Assembly: GCF_900119315.1 (NCBI RefSeq)
Contig: NZ_LT827010.1
Location: 284,001-348,000, forward strand
Direction of reading: 5' to 3'
Origin: Actinoplanes sp. SE50/110
Lineage (GTDB): Bacteria; Actinomycetota; Actinomycetes; Mycobacteriales; Micromonosporaceae
DNA length: 64,000 bases
Below the pieces are notes generated by a model. The model saw only the letters and a program-made list of their open reading frames with translations. It was not told the DNA's origin and did not search any database. The first letter of the stretch is position 1, and the number at the start of each line of letters is the position of its first letter. Below, piece after piece: positions 1 to 7,496 of this stretch. The translations under genes and the position numbers were made by a program.

Positions 1-357
1 GACTTCCTCTTCGTGCACGACACCGCCGAGGCGTTCGCCACCGTCGGCACCGCACCGGCCGAGAAGGTGGTCGGCCAGTCCTTCAACGCCGGCACCGGCG
101 ACGAGATCTCCATCGGCAAGCTGGCCGAGATGATCTGCGCGCTGATGGGCCGGCCGGTGCCGGTGCGGCTGGAGAACGAACGGTTGCGCCCGACCAACTC
201 CGAGGTGATGCGGCTGGTCTGCGACAGCAGCAAGCTGCGGGCGGCCACCGGCTGGGCCCCGGCCCATGACCTCGCCTCCGGGCTCAAGCTGACCATCGAC
301 TGGTTCCTGGACCCGGCGAACCTCGCCAAGTACCGCCCCGGCACCTACGCGCGTTGA
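1..357 (+). CDS. NAD-dependent sugar epimerase/dehydratase, C-terminal part (5' end outside window)
   Basis: The reading frame is open from base 1, so the N-terminal Rossmann part lies outside the window. The visible 118 residues match the C-terminal substrate domain of extended SDR sugar-nucleotide enzymes (GDP-mannose 4,6-dehydratase / UDP-glucose 4-epimerase type). The conserved NAGTGDEISI stretch is followed by a segment like RPTNSEVMRLVCD and the usual DSSKLRAATGWAP ending. It presumably makes or remodels a nucleotide sugar in the cytoplasm. The next gene, a nucleotidyltransferase, starts 12 bases downstream with a GAGGAG ribosome site overlapping this stop, so the two are probably co-transcribed. 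The exact substrate cannot be read from this fragment. Confidence 0.85.
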   Translation, partial: DFLFVHDTAEAFATVGTAPAEKVVGQSFNAGTGDEISIGKLAEMICALMGRPVPVRLENERLRPTNSEVMRLVCDSSKLRAATGWAPAHDLASGLKLTIDWFLDPANLAKYRPGTYAR

Positions 358-369
358 GGAGAACCGACC

Positions 370-1101
370 ATGCACGCAGTGATCCTGGCCGGCGGGAAAG
401 GCGTGCGGCTGCGGCCGTACACGACGGTGCTGCCGAAGCCGCTGGTGCCGATCGGTGACCAATACTCGATCCTGGAAATCATCATGCGGCAGCTGTCGCA
501 GTTCGGCTTCCGCTCCGCGACCCTGGCGATCGGCCACCTCGGACACCTGATCCGGGCCTACGTCGGCGATGGCCGGCAGTGGGGCCTGGAGCGGGTGGAC
601 TTCACCACCGAGGAGTCGCCGCTGGGCACCATCGGGCCGTTGCTGGGTCTGCGCGACCAGCTACCGGAGCACTTCGTGGTGATGAACGGTGATGTCCTGA
701 CCGACCTGAACTACGCCGATCTGCTGGACCGGCACCGCAACAGCGGGTCCGAGCTGACGGTCGCCACCTTCGCCCGGCAGGTGAAGATCGATTTCGGGGT
801 GCTGACCTCCGTGGGCGGTCGCATCGTCGACTTCACCGAGAAACCCACCATGGACTATCGGGTGAGCATGGGGGTGTACGGCATGTCGGCGAGCGCACTG
901 CGCCGGTACACCCCGGGCCTGCCCCTGGGTTTCGACGAGCTGGTGCTGGACATGCTGGCCCAGGGACGGGGTCCGGCCGAGTACGAATTCGACGGCAACT
1001 GGCTGGACATCGGCCGGCCGGACGACTACGACCGGGCCAACACCGAGTTCGGGGTGCTCGCTCCGCTGTTGTTGCCGCAGCTGCGGGCCGAGGCGGCCTG
1101 A
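370..1101 (+). CDS. NDP-sugar nucleotidyltransferase (sugar-1-phosphate nucleotidylyltransferase)
   Basis: A 243-residue enzyme of the RfbA/GlmU-N family. It starts with the nucleotide-binding signature [16 protein letters not shown] (residues 3-18), followed by [10 protein letters not shown] with the catalytic or binding lysine. [10 protein letters not shown] segment carries the metal-binding aspartate, and an FTEKP motif and a terminal [10 protein letters not shown] motif follow. The family activates sugar-1-phosphates to NDP-sugars with release of pyrophosphate. The length fits a minimal catalytic domain without a hexapeptide-repeat extension. ATG 370 has a GAGGAG ribosome site. The stop overlaps the next start (TGATG), so it is translationally coupled to the second epimerase. 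Whether it uses glucose-, mannose- or heptose-1-phosphate is not evident. Confidence 0.9.
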   Translation: MHAVILAGGKGVRLRPYTTVLPKPLVPIGDQYSILEIIMRQLSQFGFRSATLAIGHLGHLIRAYVGDGRQWGLERVDFTTEESPLGTIGPLLGLRDQLPEHFVVMNGDVLTDLNYADLLDRHRNSGSELTVATFARQVKIDFGVLTSVGGRIVDFTEKPTMDYRVSMGVYGMSASALRRYTPGLPLGFDELVLDMLAQGRGPAEYEFDGNWLDIGRPDDYDRANTEFGVLAPLLLPQLRAEAA

Positions 1102-1997
1102 TGCGTTGTCTGCTGATCGGTGCTTCCGGGTTCATCGGTGGCCGGGTACGTGAGCGCCTCGGGGCCGACCCGGCGGTGACCGTGATCCCGGCCGGCCGGT
1201 CCGGCCCGTTGCGGCTGGACCTGGCCGGTGCGAGCCACGACGAACTGGTCGCCCGGCTGCGCGAGACCGAACCCGACGTGGTGATCAACTGCGCCGGGAC
1301 GACGGACGGCGATCCGGCCGGCCTGGCCGCCGGCAACGTGGTCGCGGTGGCCCGGCTCCTCGCCGCGCTGCGGTCGTCCGCCCACCACGGCAAGCTGATC
1401 CATCTCGGCTCGGCGGCGGAATACGGGCCGGTGCCGGAGGGCCTGGCGGTGCCGGAGAGCTGCCCGCCGCGGCCGGTGTCCGCGTACGGAATGAGCAAGC
1501 TGGCCGGGACCGAGCTGGTGCTCGCCGCCCGCCGCGACGGCCTGGCCGCCACCGTGCTGCGGATCTTCAACCCGATCGGACCGGGCACCCCGGAGACGCT
1601 CCTTCCCGGTCGCCTGGTGTCAGCGGTACGAACCTCCGCGGTCACCGGCGACCGAGCCCAACTGGGCCCGTTGGACGGGCACCGCGACTTTGTCGACGTC
1701 CGGGACGTGGCCGAGGCGGTAGCGGCGGCGGTCACCGCGGCCGGTCCACTGCCCGAAATTCTCAACATCGGCAGTGGCCGCGCCACCCCCCTGCGCGATC
1801 TGGCGGCCATGGCGGCGGAGATGGCCGGGGTGGCGATGCCGGCCGAGGAGCGCAGCGGATCGCCGCGGTCCGCCGCGGTCACCTGGCAGCAGGCGGACAT
1901 CACCGCAGCCGCGTCGACGCTGGGGTTCCAGCCGGCGTACCCGCTGCTGACGTCCCTGCGGGACATGGGTGTCGCCGATCCTCCCCCCGCCCGGTGA
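1101..1997 (+). CDS. NAD(P)-dependent epimerase/reductase of the extended SDR family
   Basis: 298 residues. The N-terminus has the Rossmann glycine motif GASGFIGG (about residues 8-15), INCAG marks the end of the fourth strand, and the catalytic YxxxK is YGMSK (about residues 131-135). The family oxidises, epimerises or reduces hexoses bound to nucleotides. Its ATG shares a base with the preceding stop and its own stop overlaps the following GTG start. It therefore sits inside a tightly coupled operon with the nucleotidyltransferase and the spherulin-4 gene. With the upstream partial SDR this gives two sugar-modifying enzymes, consistent with making an unusual hexose for a polysaccharide. The substrate is inferred only from context. 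Confidence 0.85.
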   Translation: MRCLLIGASGFIGGRVRERLGADPAVTVIPAGRSGPLRLDLAGASHDELVARLRETEPDVVINCAGTTDGDPAGLAAGNVVAVARLLAALRSSAHHGKLIHLGSAAEYGPVPEGLAVPESCPPRPVSAYGMSKLAGTELVLAARRDGLAATVLRIFNPIGPGTPETLLPGRLVSAVRTSAVTGDRAQLGPLDGHRDFVDVRDVAEAVAAAVTAAGPLPEILNIGSGRATPLRDLAAMAAEMAGVAMPAEERSGSPRSAAVTWQQADITAAASTLGFQPAYPLLTSLRDMGVADPPPAR

Positions 1998-2659
1998 GCG
2001 CGCTGGTCGTACCCGCCTATTTTCACCCCGCCGTCGCCGGCGACGACTGGCGGGCGCTCGCCGCACACGGCAGCTCGGTGCGCGCAGTGGTGCTGAACTC
2101 GGCCGACGGCCCGGGGCCGGCGCCCGAACGGGAGTTGACCGCCGCCGCGGTGGCGACCGGTCGTCCGCTGCTCGGCTACGTCGACACCGACTACGGCCGG
2201 CGCAGCCCGACCGCGGTGCACGCCGACGTGGACCGGTGGCACCGTTGGTATCCGACCGCCGGTCTGTTCCTCGACCGTGTCTGCAGCCAGCCGGAACTGT
2301 TGCCGTGGTACACCGAGTTGGTGGAGGGCATCCGGCGCCGGACGCGGGGCACGGTGGTGTTCAACCACGGCGCCCACCCGCACCCCGGCTACGCCGTACT
2401 CGCCGATGTGCTGGTGACCTTCGAAGGGCCGTACGCCGCGTATGAAAATCTCGTGGCGCCGGACTGGGCCCGGCAGCTGCCGCCCGACCGGCTCTGGCAT
2501 CTGGTGTACGACACCCCGGAGGAGTTGCTGCCCCTGGCCCTGGACCGGGCCGCGGCGGCCGGGGCGGGCGGCGTCTACGTGACCGACCGGGCGGGAGCGA
2601 ACCCGTGGGACGGCTTGCCCGCCTACCTGGCGGCGGAGGCCGAAGCCTGGTGCCGATGA
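1994..2659 (+). CDS. Spherulin-4 family protein (putative GH135-like glycoside hydrolase)
   Basis: 221 residues matching the spherulation-specific family 4 pattern: an opening VPAYFHP strand, a GYVDTDYGRR segment (about residue 60), a GLFLDRV segment where characterised members have an acidic pair, and LVTFEGPYAAYE later. In Aspergillus Sph3 this fold is an endo-hydrolase of galactosaminogalactan. Here the aspartate of the FxDE-type motif is kept but the next acidic residue appears replaced by arginine, so activity is uncertain. GTG 1994 overlaps the upstream stop. No signal peptide is visible, unlike fungal Sph3, so the protein looks cytoplasmic or exported some other way. The stop overlaps the GH114 start by ATGA. 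Family assignment is from recalled motifs. Confidence 0.75.
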   Translation: MSALVVPAYFHPAVAGDDWRALAAHGSSVRAVVLNSADGPGPAPERELTAAAVATGRPLLGYVDTDYGRRSPTAVHADVDRWHRWYPTAGLFLDRVCSQPELLPWYTELVEGIRRRTRGTVVFNHGAHPHPGYAVLADVLVTFEGPYAAYENLVAPDWARQLPPDRLWHLVYDTPEELLPLALDRAAAAGAGGVYVTDRAGANPWDGLPAYLAAEAEAWCR

Positions 2660-3501
2660 CCGGCCGGCGCCTTGCCGCCGTCCGGACCACGCTGCTGCTG
2701 ACCACGCTGTTGCTGCTGACCGCCTGCCGGCCGGGCGTGCCCGCGGCCACCGTGCGCCCCGGCGCGACCGAGGTCACGTCACAGCCGGACGCGCAACGTT
2801 GGGTGCCCGCACCCGGCGTCACGTGGCAGTGGCAGCTCACCGTGCCGGTCGACCCGACCGTGAACGCCACGGTCTACGACATCGACGGTTTCCTCAACGG
2901 TGCGGATCTGGTGTCCGACCTGCATCGTCGGGGGCGCAGGGTGGTCTGCTACGTCGAGGTCGGCTCGGCCGAGGAGTTTCGCCCCGATTACCTGGACTGG
3001 CCCAGGGAACTGCTCGGCAGGCCCAACGGCTGGCCGGGGGAGCGGTGGCTGGACATCCGCGACCCGGCGAGATTGAGGCCGGTGCTGGCCGCCCAATTCG
3101 ACATGTGCCGGGCGAAAGGTTTCGACGCGATCGAACCGGACCTGATGGACGGGTACGCCAACGACACGGGTTTCCCGGCCTCGGCGGCCGACCAGCTGCG
3201 GTTCAATCGGTTCGTCGCGCGGCTCGCCCACGATCGCGGCCTGTCCGTGGCGCTCAAGAACGACGTCGAGCAGGCGGCCGAGCTGGTCGGCGACTTCGAC
3301 TTCACGGTCAACGAGGAGTGCGCCGCCTTCGCCGAGTGCTCGCGCCTGACGCCTTTCATCCGGGCCGGGAAGGCGGTGCTGCACGCCGAGTACGATCTGG
3401 CGCCGGCTGAATACTGCGCCGAGTCTCATCGCCTGCGCCTCAGCTCCCTGCACAAGAATCGCAACCTGGACGCCGTCGCCACACCATGCCCGGCAGGCTG
3501 A
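2656..3501 (+). CDS. GH114 family (endo-alpha-1,4-polygalactosaminidase-like) lipoprotein
   Basis: 281 residues from ATG 2656, which overlaps the preceding stop as ATGA; longer in-frame starts exist but would bury the signal peptide. An RR-containing n-region and leucine-rich core lead to the lipobox LLTAC with Cys24, predicting a membrane-anchored lipoprotein. The mature part has the GH114/TM1410 TIM-barrel pattern: YDIDGF, CYVEVGSAEEFRPDY, WLDIRDP, the acidic DAIEPDLMDGY motif and VNEECAAFAEC. The family cleaves galactosaminidic polymers. It is the last gene of the sugar operon and follows a spherulin-4 gene, the same pairing seen in fungal galactosaminogalactan clusters. The substrate here is inferred. 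Confidence 0.85.
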   Translation: MTGRRLAAVRTTLLLTTLLLLTACRPGVPAATVRPGATEVTSQPDAQRWVPAPGVTWQWQLTVPVDPTVNATVYDIDGFLNGADLVSDLHRRGRRVVCYVEVGSAEEFRPDYLDWPRELLGRPNGWPGERWLDIRDPARLRPVLAAQFDMCRAKGFDAIEPDLMDGYANDTGFPASAADQLRFNRFVARLAHDRGLSVALKNDVEQAAELVGDFDFTVNEECAAFAECSRLTPFIRAGKAVLHAEYDLAPAEYCAESHRLRLSSLHKNRNLDAVATPCPAG

Positions 3502-3522
3502 GCGGCTGGTCCCCGTTAATGA

Positions 3523-4053
3523 TCAACTTTGCCGGTACGTTGGGGGCTCGGCCGTCCACCGGCGGGTGGCGGCCAGGGCGTCGCGCTGCTCGGCAGGGCG
3601 GGGGTGGCTGGTGGCGGAGGCGACGCTGTCCAGGATGGCGGTGATGGTGACGCCGATGGCCAGGGTGATCAGCGCGGTGGCGATTCTCGGGCCGGGTTTG
3701 TCGGCGAGGGTCAGCGGGGTGATGACGCCGATCAGGGTGATCAGGGCCATGATCCAGCGGAAGAAGCGGCGCGGCTCGGCGACGGCCAGGGTGAGCAGGT
3801 GCAGCAGGCCGGCGGCGAGGAGGGTGGCCAGCGCGGCGCCGGTGGCGTAGGTGGCGGTGTGTGCGTCGCCCCAGGCGCCGTGGCTGCGACGGGCCAGCAC
3901 GGGCACGTCGAACAGGCCGCGGGCGATGAGTACGCCGGCGATCGCGACCAGGGCCGCGACCAGGGCGGCCGCGACGGCGCTGGCCCAGTAGCGGCCGGCG
4001 TTGATGGTGTACCGGTCCGATGTCGTACCGACGTCGTCGCCGTAGCCGGTCAT
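3523..4053 (-). CDS. DUF6069-like four-helix membrane protein
   Basis: 176 residues with about four hydrophobic segments: roughly 26-48 (alanine/valine-rich), 70-92, 98-117 and 124-145, with short charged ends. The pattern resembles the small DUF6069 family of actinobacterial membrane proteins, for which no function is known to me. ATG 4053 is preceded by an AAAGGAC ribosome-site-like motif. It is convergent with the GH114 gene (21 bases between stops). A possible SigB-type promoter (GTAT-N15-GGGTAA) sits about 31 bases upstream, which would make it a stress gene, but that is inference. The product is otherwise a hypothetical membrane protein. Confidence 0.65.
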   Translation of the reverse strand: MTGYGDDVGTTSDRYTINAGRYWASAVAAALVAALVAIAGVLIARGLFDVPVLARRSHGAWGDAHTATYATGAALATLLAAGLLHLLTLAVAEPRRFFRWIMALITLIGVITPLTLADKPGPRIATALITLAIGVTITAILDSVASATSHPRPAEQRDALAATRRWTAEPPTYRQS

Positions 4054-4083
4054 GGCAGGTCCTTTCGGTGGGAGGCCGGTCGC

Positions 4084-4108
4084 TTACCCCCGCCGGGACC
4101 GTTCATAC
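4084..4108 (-). promoter_or_regulatory. Possible SigB/SigF-type promoter for the DUF6069 gene
   Basis: Read on the minus strand, GTAT (4108-4105), a 15-base spacer and GGGTAA (4089-4084) resemble the actinobacterial general-stress promoter GTTT-N13-15-GGGTAT. It lies 31 bases upstream of ATG 4053. The -35 has one mismatch, so this is weaker than the site at 5528-5552. The surrounding 4054-4328 interval holds no other convincing feature. Confidence 0.35.
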
Positions 4109-4328
4109 CGGGCACCTCGGGCGCCGTTTCGCCGGCCCGCCCGGGTGGGCGCGAAGGGACGCGCGAGCGCCACTGGCGAGTCCGGAGGTTTGTGTCCCCT
4201 TCCGGGATCAGGGTCTGGTGACCCTCGCCGCGTCGTGCCCACCCGCATGGCAGGCCGCCGGCGGCGGAAAAGGATCTCGAGGAATTCCCCCTGTACGGTG
4301 CTGCCCGCCGAGCTGATCGACCGGCCGC

Positions 4329-5471
4329 TCAGCCGGCACGGGTCCAGGCGGCCAGGGTGGCCAGCACCGCGCGCAGGTCGCCGGTTCCGTGGTGGATCGC
4401 GCGTTGCCGGGTGGCGCCGTCGCCGCCGGCCCGCAGCCGGGTGAGCCCGTCGAGCACCGTCTCCAGGTCACCGGCCGCCCGCAGCGCGGGGCTGACCGTG
4501 GCGACGAACTCGTCGATGAATTCCCAGGCCGGCCGGGCGCGGCCCAGGCGCAGGTCGATGAGGTCCCCGCTGAGCCCGTCGTGCGCGGACTGCCAGTTCG
4601 CCGCGTTCAGCAGGCAGTCCCGCGGGCGGGGTGCGGGCCGGCCGGCGCGGATGTCGGCGATCGCGGTGGCGACGGCGGCCCGCACGAGCGCGGCCACCAG
4701 GATGGTGTCGTCGATGTCGGTGCAGACGTCACCCACCCGGATCTCGACGGTCGGATAGGTCGGGGAGAGACGGGCGTACCAGTAGATGGCGGCCTCGTCG
4801 AGCACCATCCCGGAGGCGACCAGCTGGGCCACCGTGCGGTCGTACTCGCGGGCGGACGCGAAGTAGGGGGTCGGACCCATGCTGGGCCAGCGCAGCAGCT
4901 GCACCGACCGCCAGCTGGCATGTCCGGTGTCGACACCCTGGAAGAACGGTGAGTTGCCGGTGAGCGAGCGGATCACCGGCAACCACACCTGCAGGTGGTT
5001 GCACACCTGCACGGCGATCTCCCGGTCCGGCACGCCGACGTGCACGTGCAGGCCGCAGGCCGCGGGGTCGAGGGCCACCGGGCCGTACCGGGTCACGAGA
5101 TCCTGATATCGCGGGTCCGGCGGCACGGTGACGTCCTGCTCGGTCACCGGCGTGGCCCCGATGGCGACCAAGTGGGCGCCGGCCGCGTCGGCCGCGTCGG
5201 CCGCCGCCCGGCGCTGCTCCGCCAGTTGCGCCCGCATGTCGGGCAGTCCGGTGCAGACCCCGGTGACCACCTCCACCATGCTGCGTCGCATCTCCCGCCG
5301 GCTGCGGCTGCGGACCGGCTCCGGCAGGGCGGCGGTGACCCGGTCGGCGAGCGGTACGTTGCCGCCGGTGGCCGGGTCGAGCAGCAGGAACTCCTCCTCG
5401 ACCCCGAGGGTGAGTGCCGGCGGTGTGTCCGGTCCGGTCGTGGTGGTGGCGGTCGCGGTCATCGAGCTCAT
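4329..5471 (-). CDS. Carboxylate-amine ligase of the GCS2 / YbdK family (copy A)
   Basis: 380 residues from ATG 5471, which has an AAGGA site nine bases upstream; a longer frame to 5555 would start above a likely promoter and was rejected. Family motifs are intact: TLGVEEEFLLLD (about residues 21-32), CGLHVHVGVPD with the paired histidines, TGNSPFFQGVDTGHASWRS and VEIRVGDVCTD. These enzymes use ATP to couple a carboxylate (often glutamate) to an amine. Known members include weak glutamate-cysteine ligases and EgtA of ergothioneine synthesis. A diverged paralogue lies at 8709-9953, with a sigma factor gene and its regulator between them. The SigB-type promoter upstream suggests stress induction. 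The natural substrate is unknown. Confidence 0.88.
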   Translation of the reverse strand: MSSMTATATTTTGPDTPPALTLGVEEEFLLLDPATGGNVPLADRVTAALPEPVRSRSRREMRRSMVEVVTGVCTGLPDMRAQLAEQRRAAADAADAAGAHLVAIGATPVTEQDVTVPPDPRYQDLVTRYGPVALDPAACGLHVHVGVPDREIAVQVCNHLQVWLPVIRSLTGNSPFFQGVDTGHASWRSVQLLRWPSMGPTPYFASAREYDRTVAQLVASGMVLDEAAIYWYARLSPTYPTVEIRVGDVCTDIDDTILVAALVRAAVATAIADIRAGRPAPRPRDCLLNAANWQSAHDGLSGDLIDLRLGRARPAWEFIDEFVATVSPALRAAGDLETVLDGLTRLRAGGDGATRQRAIHHGTGDLRAVLATLAAWTRAG

Positions 5472-5527
5472 GGGGCATCGTCCTTCGGCTTGCGGTGCGC
5501 CGGGCCGTTCCGGCGCGGGCGGCCTGC

Positions 5528-5552
5528 CTACCCCTGGCATATAGTGATAAAC
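5528..5552 (-). promoter_or_regulatory. SigB/SigF-type promoter upstream of GCS2 copy A
   Basis: On the minus strand GTTT (5552-5549), a 15-base spacer and GGGTAG (5533-5528) match the general-stress sigma consensus GTTT-N13-15-GGGTAT in nine of ten positions. It lies 57 bases before ATG 5471. The neighbouring gene at 7497-8615 encodes a sigma factor of exactly this class, so local autogenous control is plausible. Seen by eye; no expression evidence. Confidence 0.6.
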
Positions 5553-5600
5553 CACGCCAACCGACCACCTGCCAGGCGGCCCGGCCGCTCGCCGGGCCGC

Positions 5601-7478
5601 TCAGCGTGCCAGAGCGTGCGGATCGACGGTGGCATGTGGCAGGTCGACCAGGGTGAGAACCTGATCGGCGGTGCTGCCGGCGGGGGCGTACAGCCGCAGC
5701 GGGCAGCGCCGGCCGGTGGCCCGCGGGTCGCTGCGGTACAGCTGGCTGACCGCGGCGCTGGCCAGCAGGGTGACCGCGCTGAGGTCGACGACGAGGTCGT
5801 GACTGCCGCCCAGGGTGAGCCGATCGAGCTCGGCGCTCAGGTCGTCGACGTTGCCGGCGTCCAGCGGGCCGTGGATCGCCACCCGACTGCTCGGCGCGTT
5901 TGGCTGGTCGACGATCATCATCAGCTCCGGATCCGCGCCGGGCCGCACACTGCCGGACTGTCCGGCGGTCAGCGGCCGGAGCGGCCGCGACAGGCGGCGG
6001 TGGACCGTGACCGTCGTGCCGACCGCGCCGGTGTCGATGTCCAGCCGGTCGGCGAACGACGCGACCATGGCCAGCCCGAAGCCGTGGTCGCGGCGGAAGT
6101 CGTCGTCGCCGGGCCGCGGCCGCTCCCGCCAGCGACCCTGGTCCGCGACGGTGATCCGGGCCTCGCCGTCCGGGCTCACCCCGGCGGTCAGGGTGACCGT
6201 GCCGGCGCCGTGCTCCAGCGCGTTGGTGACCAGCTCGGTGACCACGTGAGCGAACGCGACCCGATCCTGGTCGCCGGTGGCGAGGGCATCGGCCCAGTCC
6301 TCGACGCCGGCCCGCAGGCCGCGTACGGAGACCGACCCGGGGGGCGCGGTCAGCCGCAGCGATGGCGGCGGGTCGCGCCGGGCCGCCACGAGCACGGTGA
6401 TGTCGTCGGTGTGGCCGGTCCGCTGGATCAGCAGGTCCAGCGCGGTGAGGACGTCCCGCGGGCCGGGGCCGGACAGCGCGCCCGCCACCGCCCGGCACAG
6501 CGCGTCGTTCCCGGCGGCCGGGGTGCCGCCGGGCCGCTCGATCAGACCGTCGCTGTAGAGCAGCACGATCTCGTCCGGCTCCAGCCGTGCGGTCCGGGCC
6601 AGGTAGGTGGCGCCGGTGCCGAGCGGCCCGTGCCCGGACGCGGGCAGGAAGCGGGCCGCGCGCGGACCGGCGAGCAGGGGCGGCGGGTGGCCGGCGGAGC
6701 AGTAGGTGAGCCGGCCGTCGGCCGGATCGAGCTGGACGATGCACACGGTGGCGGCGTAGGCCTCGGGCACGCGGCGGGCCAGTCGGTCGGCGGCACCGAC
6801 CGCGTCGAGCAGGTCGCCGGTCGCGCCGAGCCGGTCGTGCAGCACCGCCCGCAGCTGACCCATCGCGGCGGCCGCGGCCACGCCGTGCCCGACCACGTCC
6901 CCGACGATCAGCGCGACCCGGCCCTCGCCCAGCGCGACCGCGTCGAGCCAGTCACCACCGGCCGCGTCGGCGTCCCCGGCCGGCAGGTAGCCGCCATCGA
7001 GGCGCACGGACGGCAGCAGCGGCAGACCGGTGGGCAGCAGCTCGCGCTGCACCGCGGCGACCTCGTCGCCGGCCGCCGCGGACTCCCGCCGGGGGACACC
7101 GATCAGCTCGACACCGGCGACCGAGCCGGCGGCGTCGCGGCGCGGCGCGACCGTCAGGTCGATCTCCCGGTCCCCGGCCGGCCAGCCGTCCAACGTCTGC
7201 GGCACACCGGAGACGAAAACCTGGTCACAGATGTCCAACAGGGCGGGCACGGACAGCGGCAGGCCGACCACGGCGAAGCCGCCGAACACCTCGCGGAAGG
7301 CGTGGTTGACCGCATCGACCCGGTGCTGCGGGCCGGTCAGCCCGGCGAGCGCCACGGGCATCGAGTCGAAGACGGCACGGACCGCCCGCGCCCGGCCCAC
7401 CTGCACGTCGAGCTCGTCCGGAGCGTCGGGCACCGAAGCCTCCCCGTTCTGCGCTGTCTGAGGTCCATCAAACCTCAT
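5601..7478 (-). CDS. PAS-PP2C-HATPase-STAS fused partner-switching regulator
   Basis: 625 residues combining four modules normally on separate proteins. Residues about 30-125 form a PAS-like sensor. Residues about 145-345 are a SpoIIE/RsbU-type PP2C phosphatase with metal aspartates in GGDWLD, GDVVGHG, YSDGLIE and TDDITV. Residues about 370-495 are an RsbW/RsbT-type ATPase with the N box ELVTNALEHG and a GFGLAMV glycine box. Residues about 520-625 are a STAS domain. It would thus carry phosphatase, anti-sigma kinase and anti-anti-sigma functions in one chain. It starts 18 bases after the stop of the sigma factor gene and is probably in the same operon, so it likely controls that factor. The STAS phospho-site is not classical (SAVTLLASAAV). 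Confidence 0.88.
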   Translation of the reverse strand: MRFDGPQTAQNGEASVPDAPDELDVQVGRARAVRAVFDSMPVALAGLTGPQHRVDAVNHAFREVFGGFAVVGLPLSVPALLDICDQVFVSGVPQTLDGWPAGDREIDLTVAPRRDAAGSVAGVELIGVPRRESAAAGDEVAAVQRELLPTGLPLLPSVRLDGGYLPAGDADAAGGDWLDAVALGEGRVALIVGDVVGHGVAAAAAMGQLRAVLHDRLGATGDLLDAVGAADRLARRVPEAYAATVCIVQLDPADGRLTYCSAGHPPPLLAGPRAARFLPASGHGPLGTGATYLARTARLEPDEIVLLYSDGLIERPGGTPAAGNDALCRAVAGALSGPGPRDVLTALDLLIQRTGHTDDITVLVAARRDPPPSLRLTAPPGSVSVRGLRAGVEDWADALATGDQDRVAFAHVVTELVTNALEHGAGTVTLTAGVSPDGEARITVADQGRWRERPRPGDDDFRRDHGFGLAMVASFADRLDIDTGAVGTTVTVHRRLSRPLRPLTAGQSGSVRPGADPELMMIVDQPNAPSSRVAIHGPLDAGNVDDLSAELDRLTLGGSHDLVVDLSAVTLLASAAVSQLYRSDPRATGRRCPLRLYAPAGSTADQVLTLVDLPHATVDPHALAR

Positions 7479-7496
7479 CCGCGTACCGAAAGAAGA

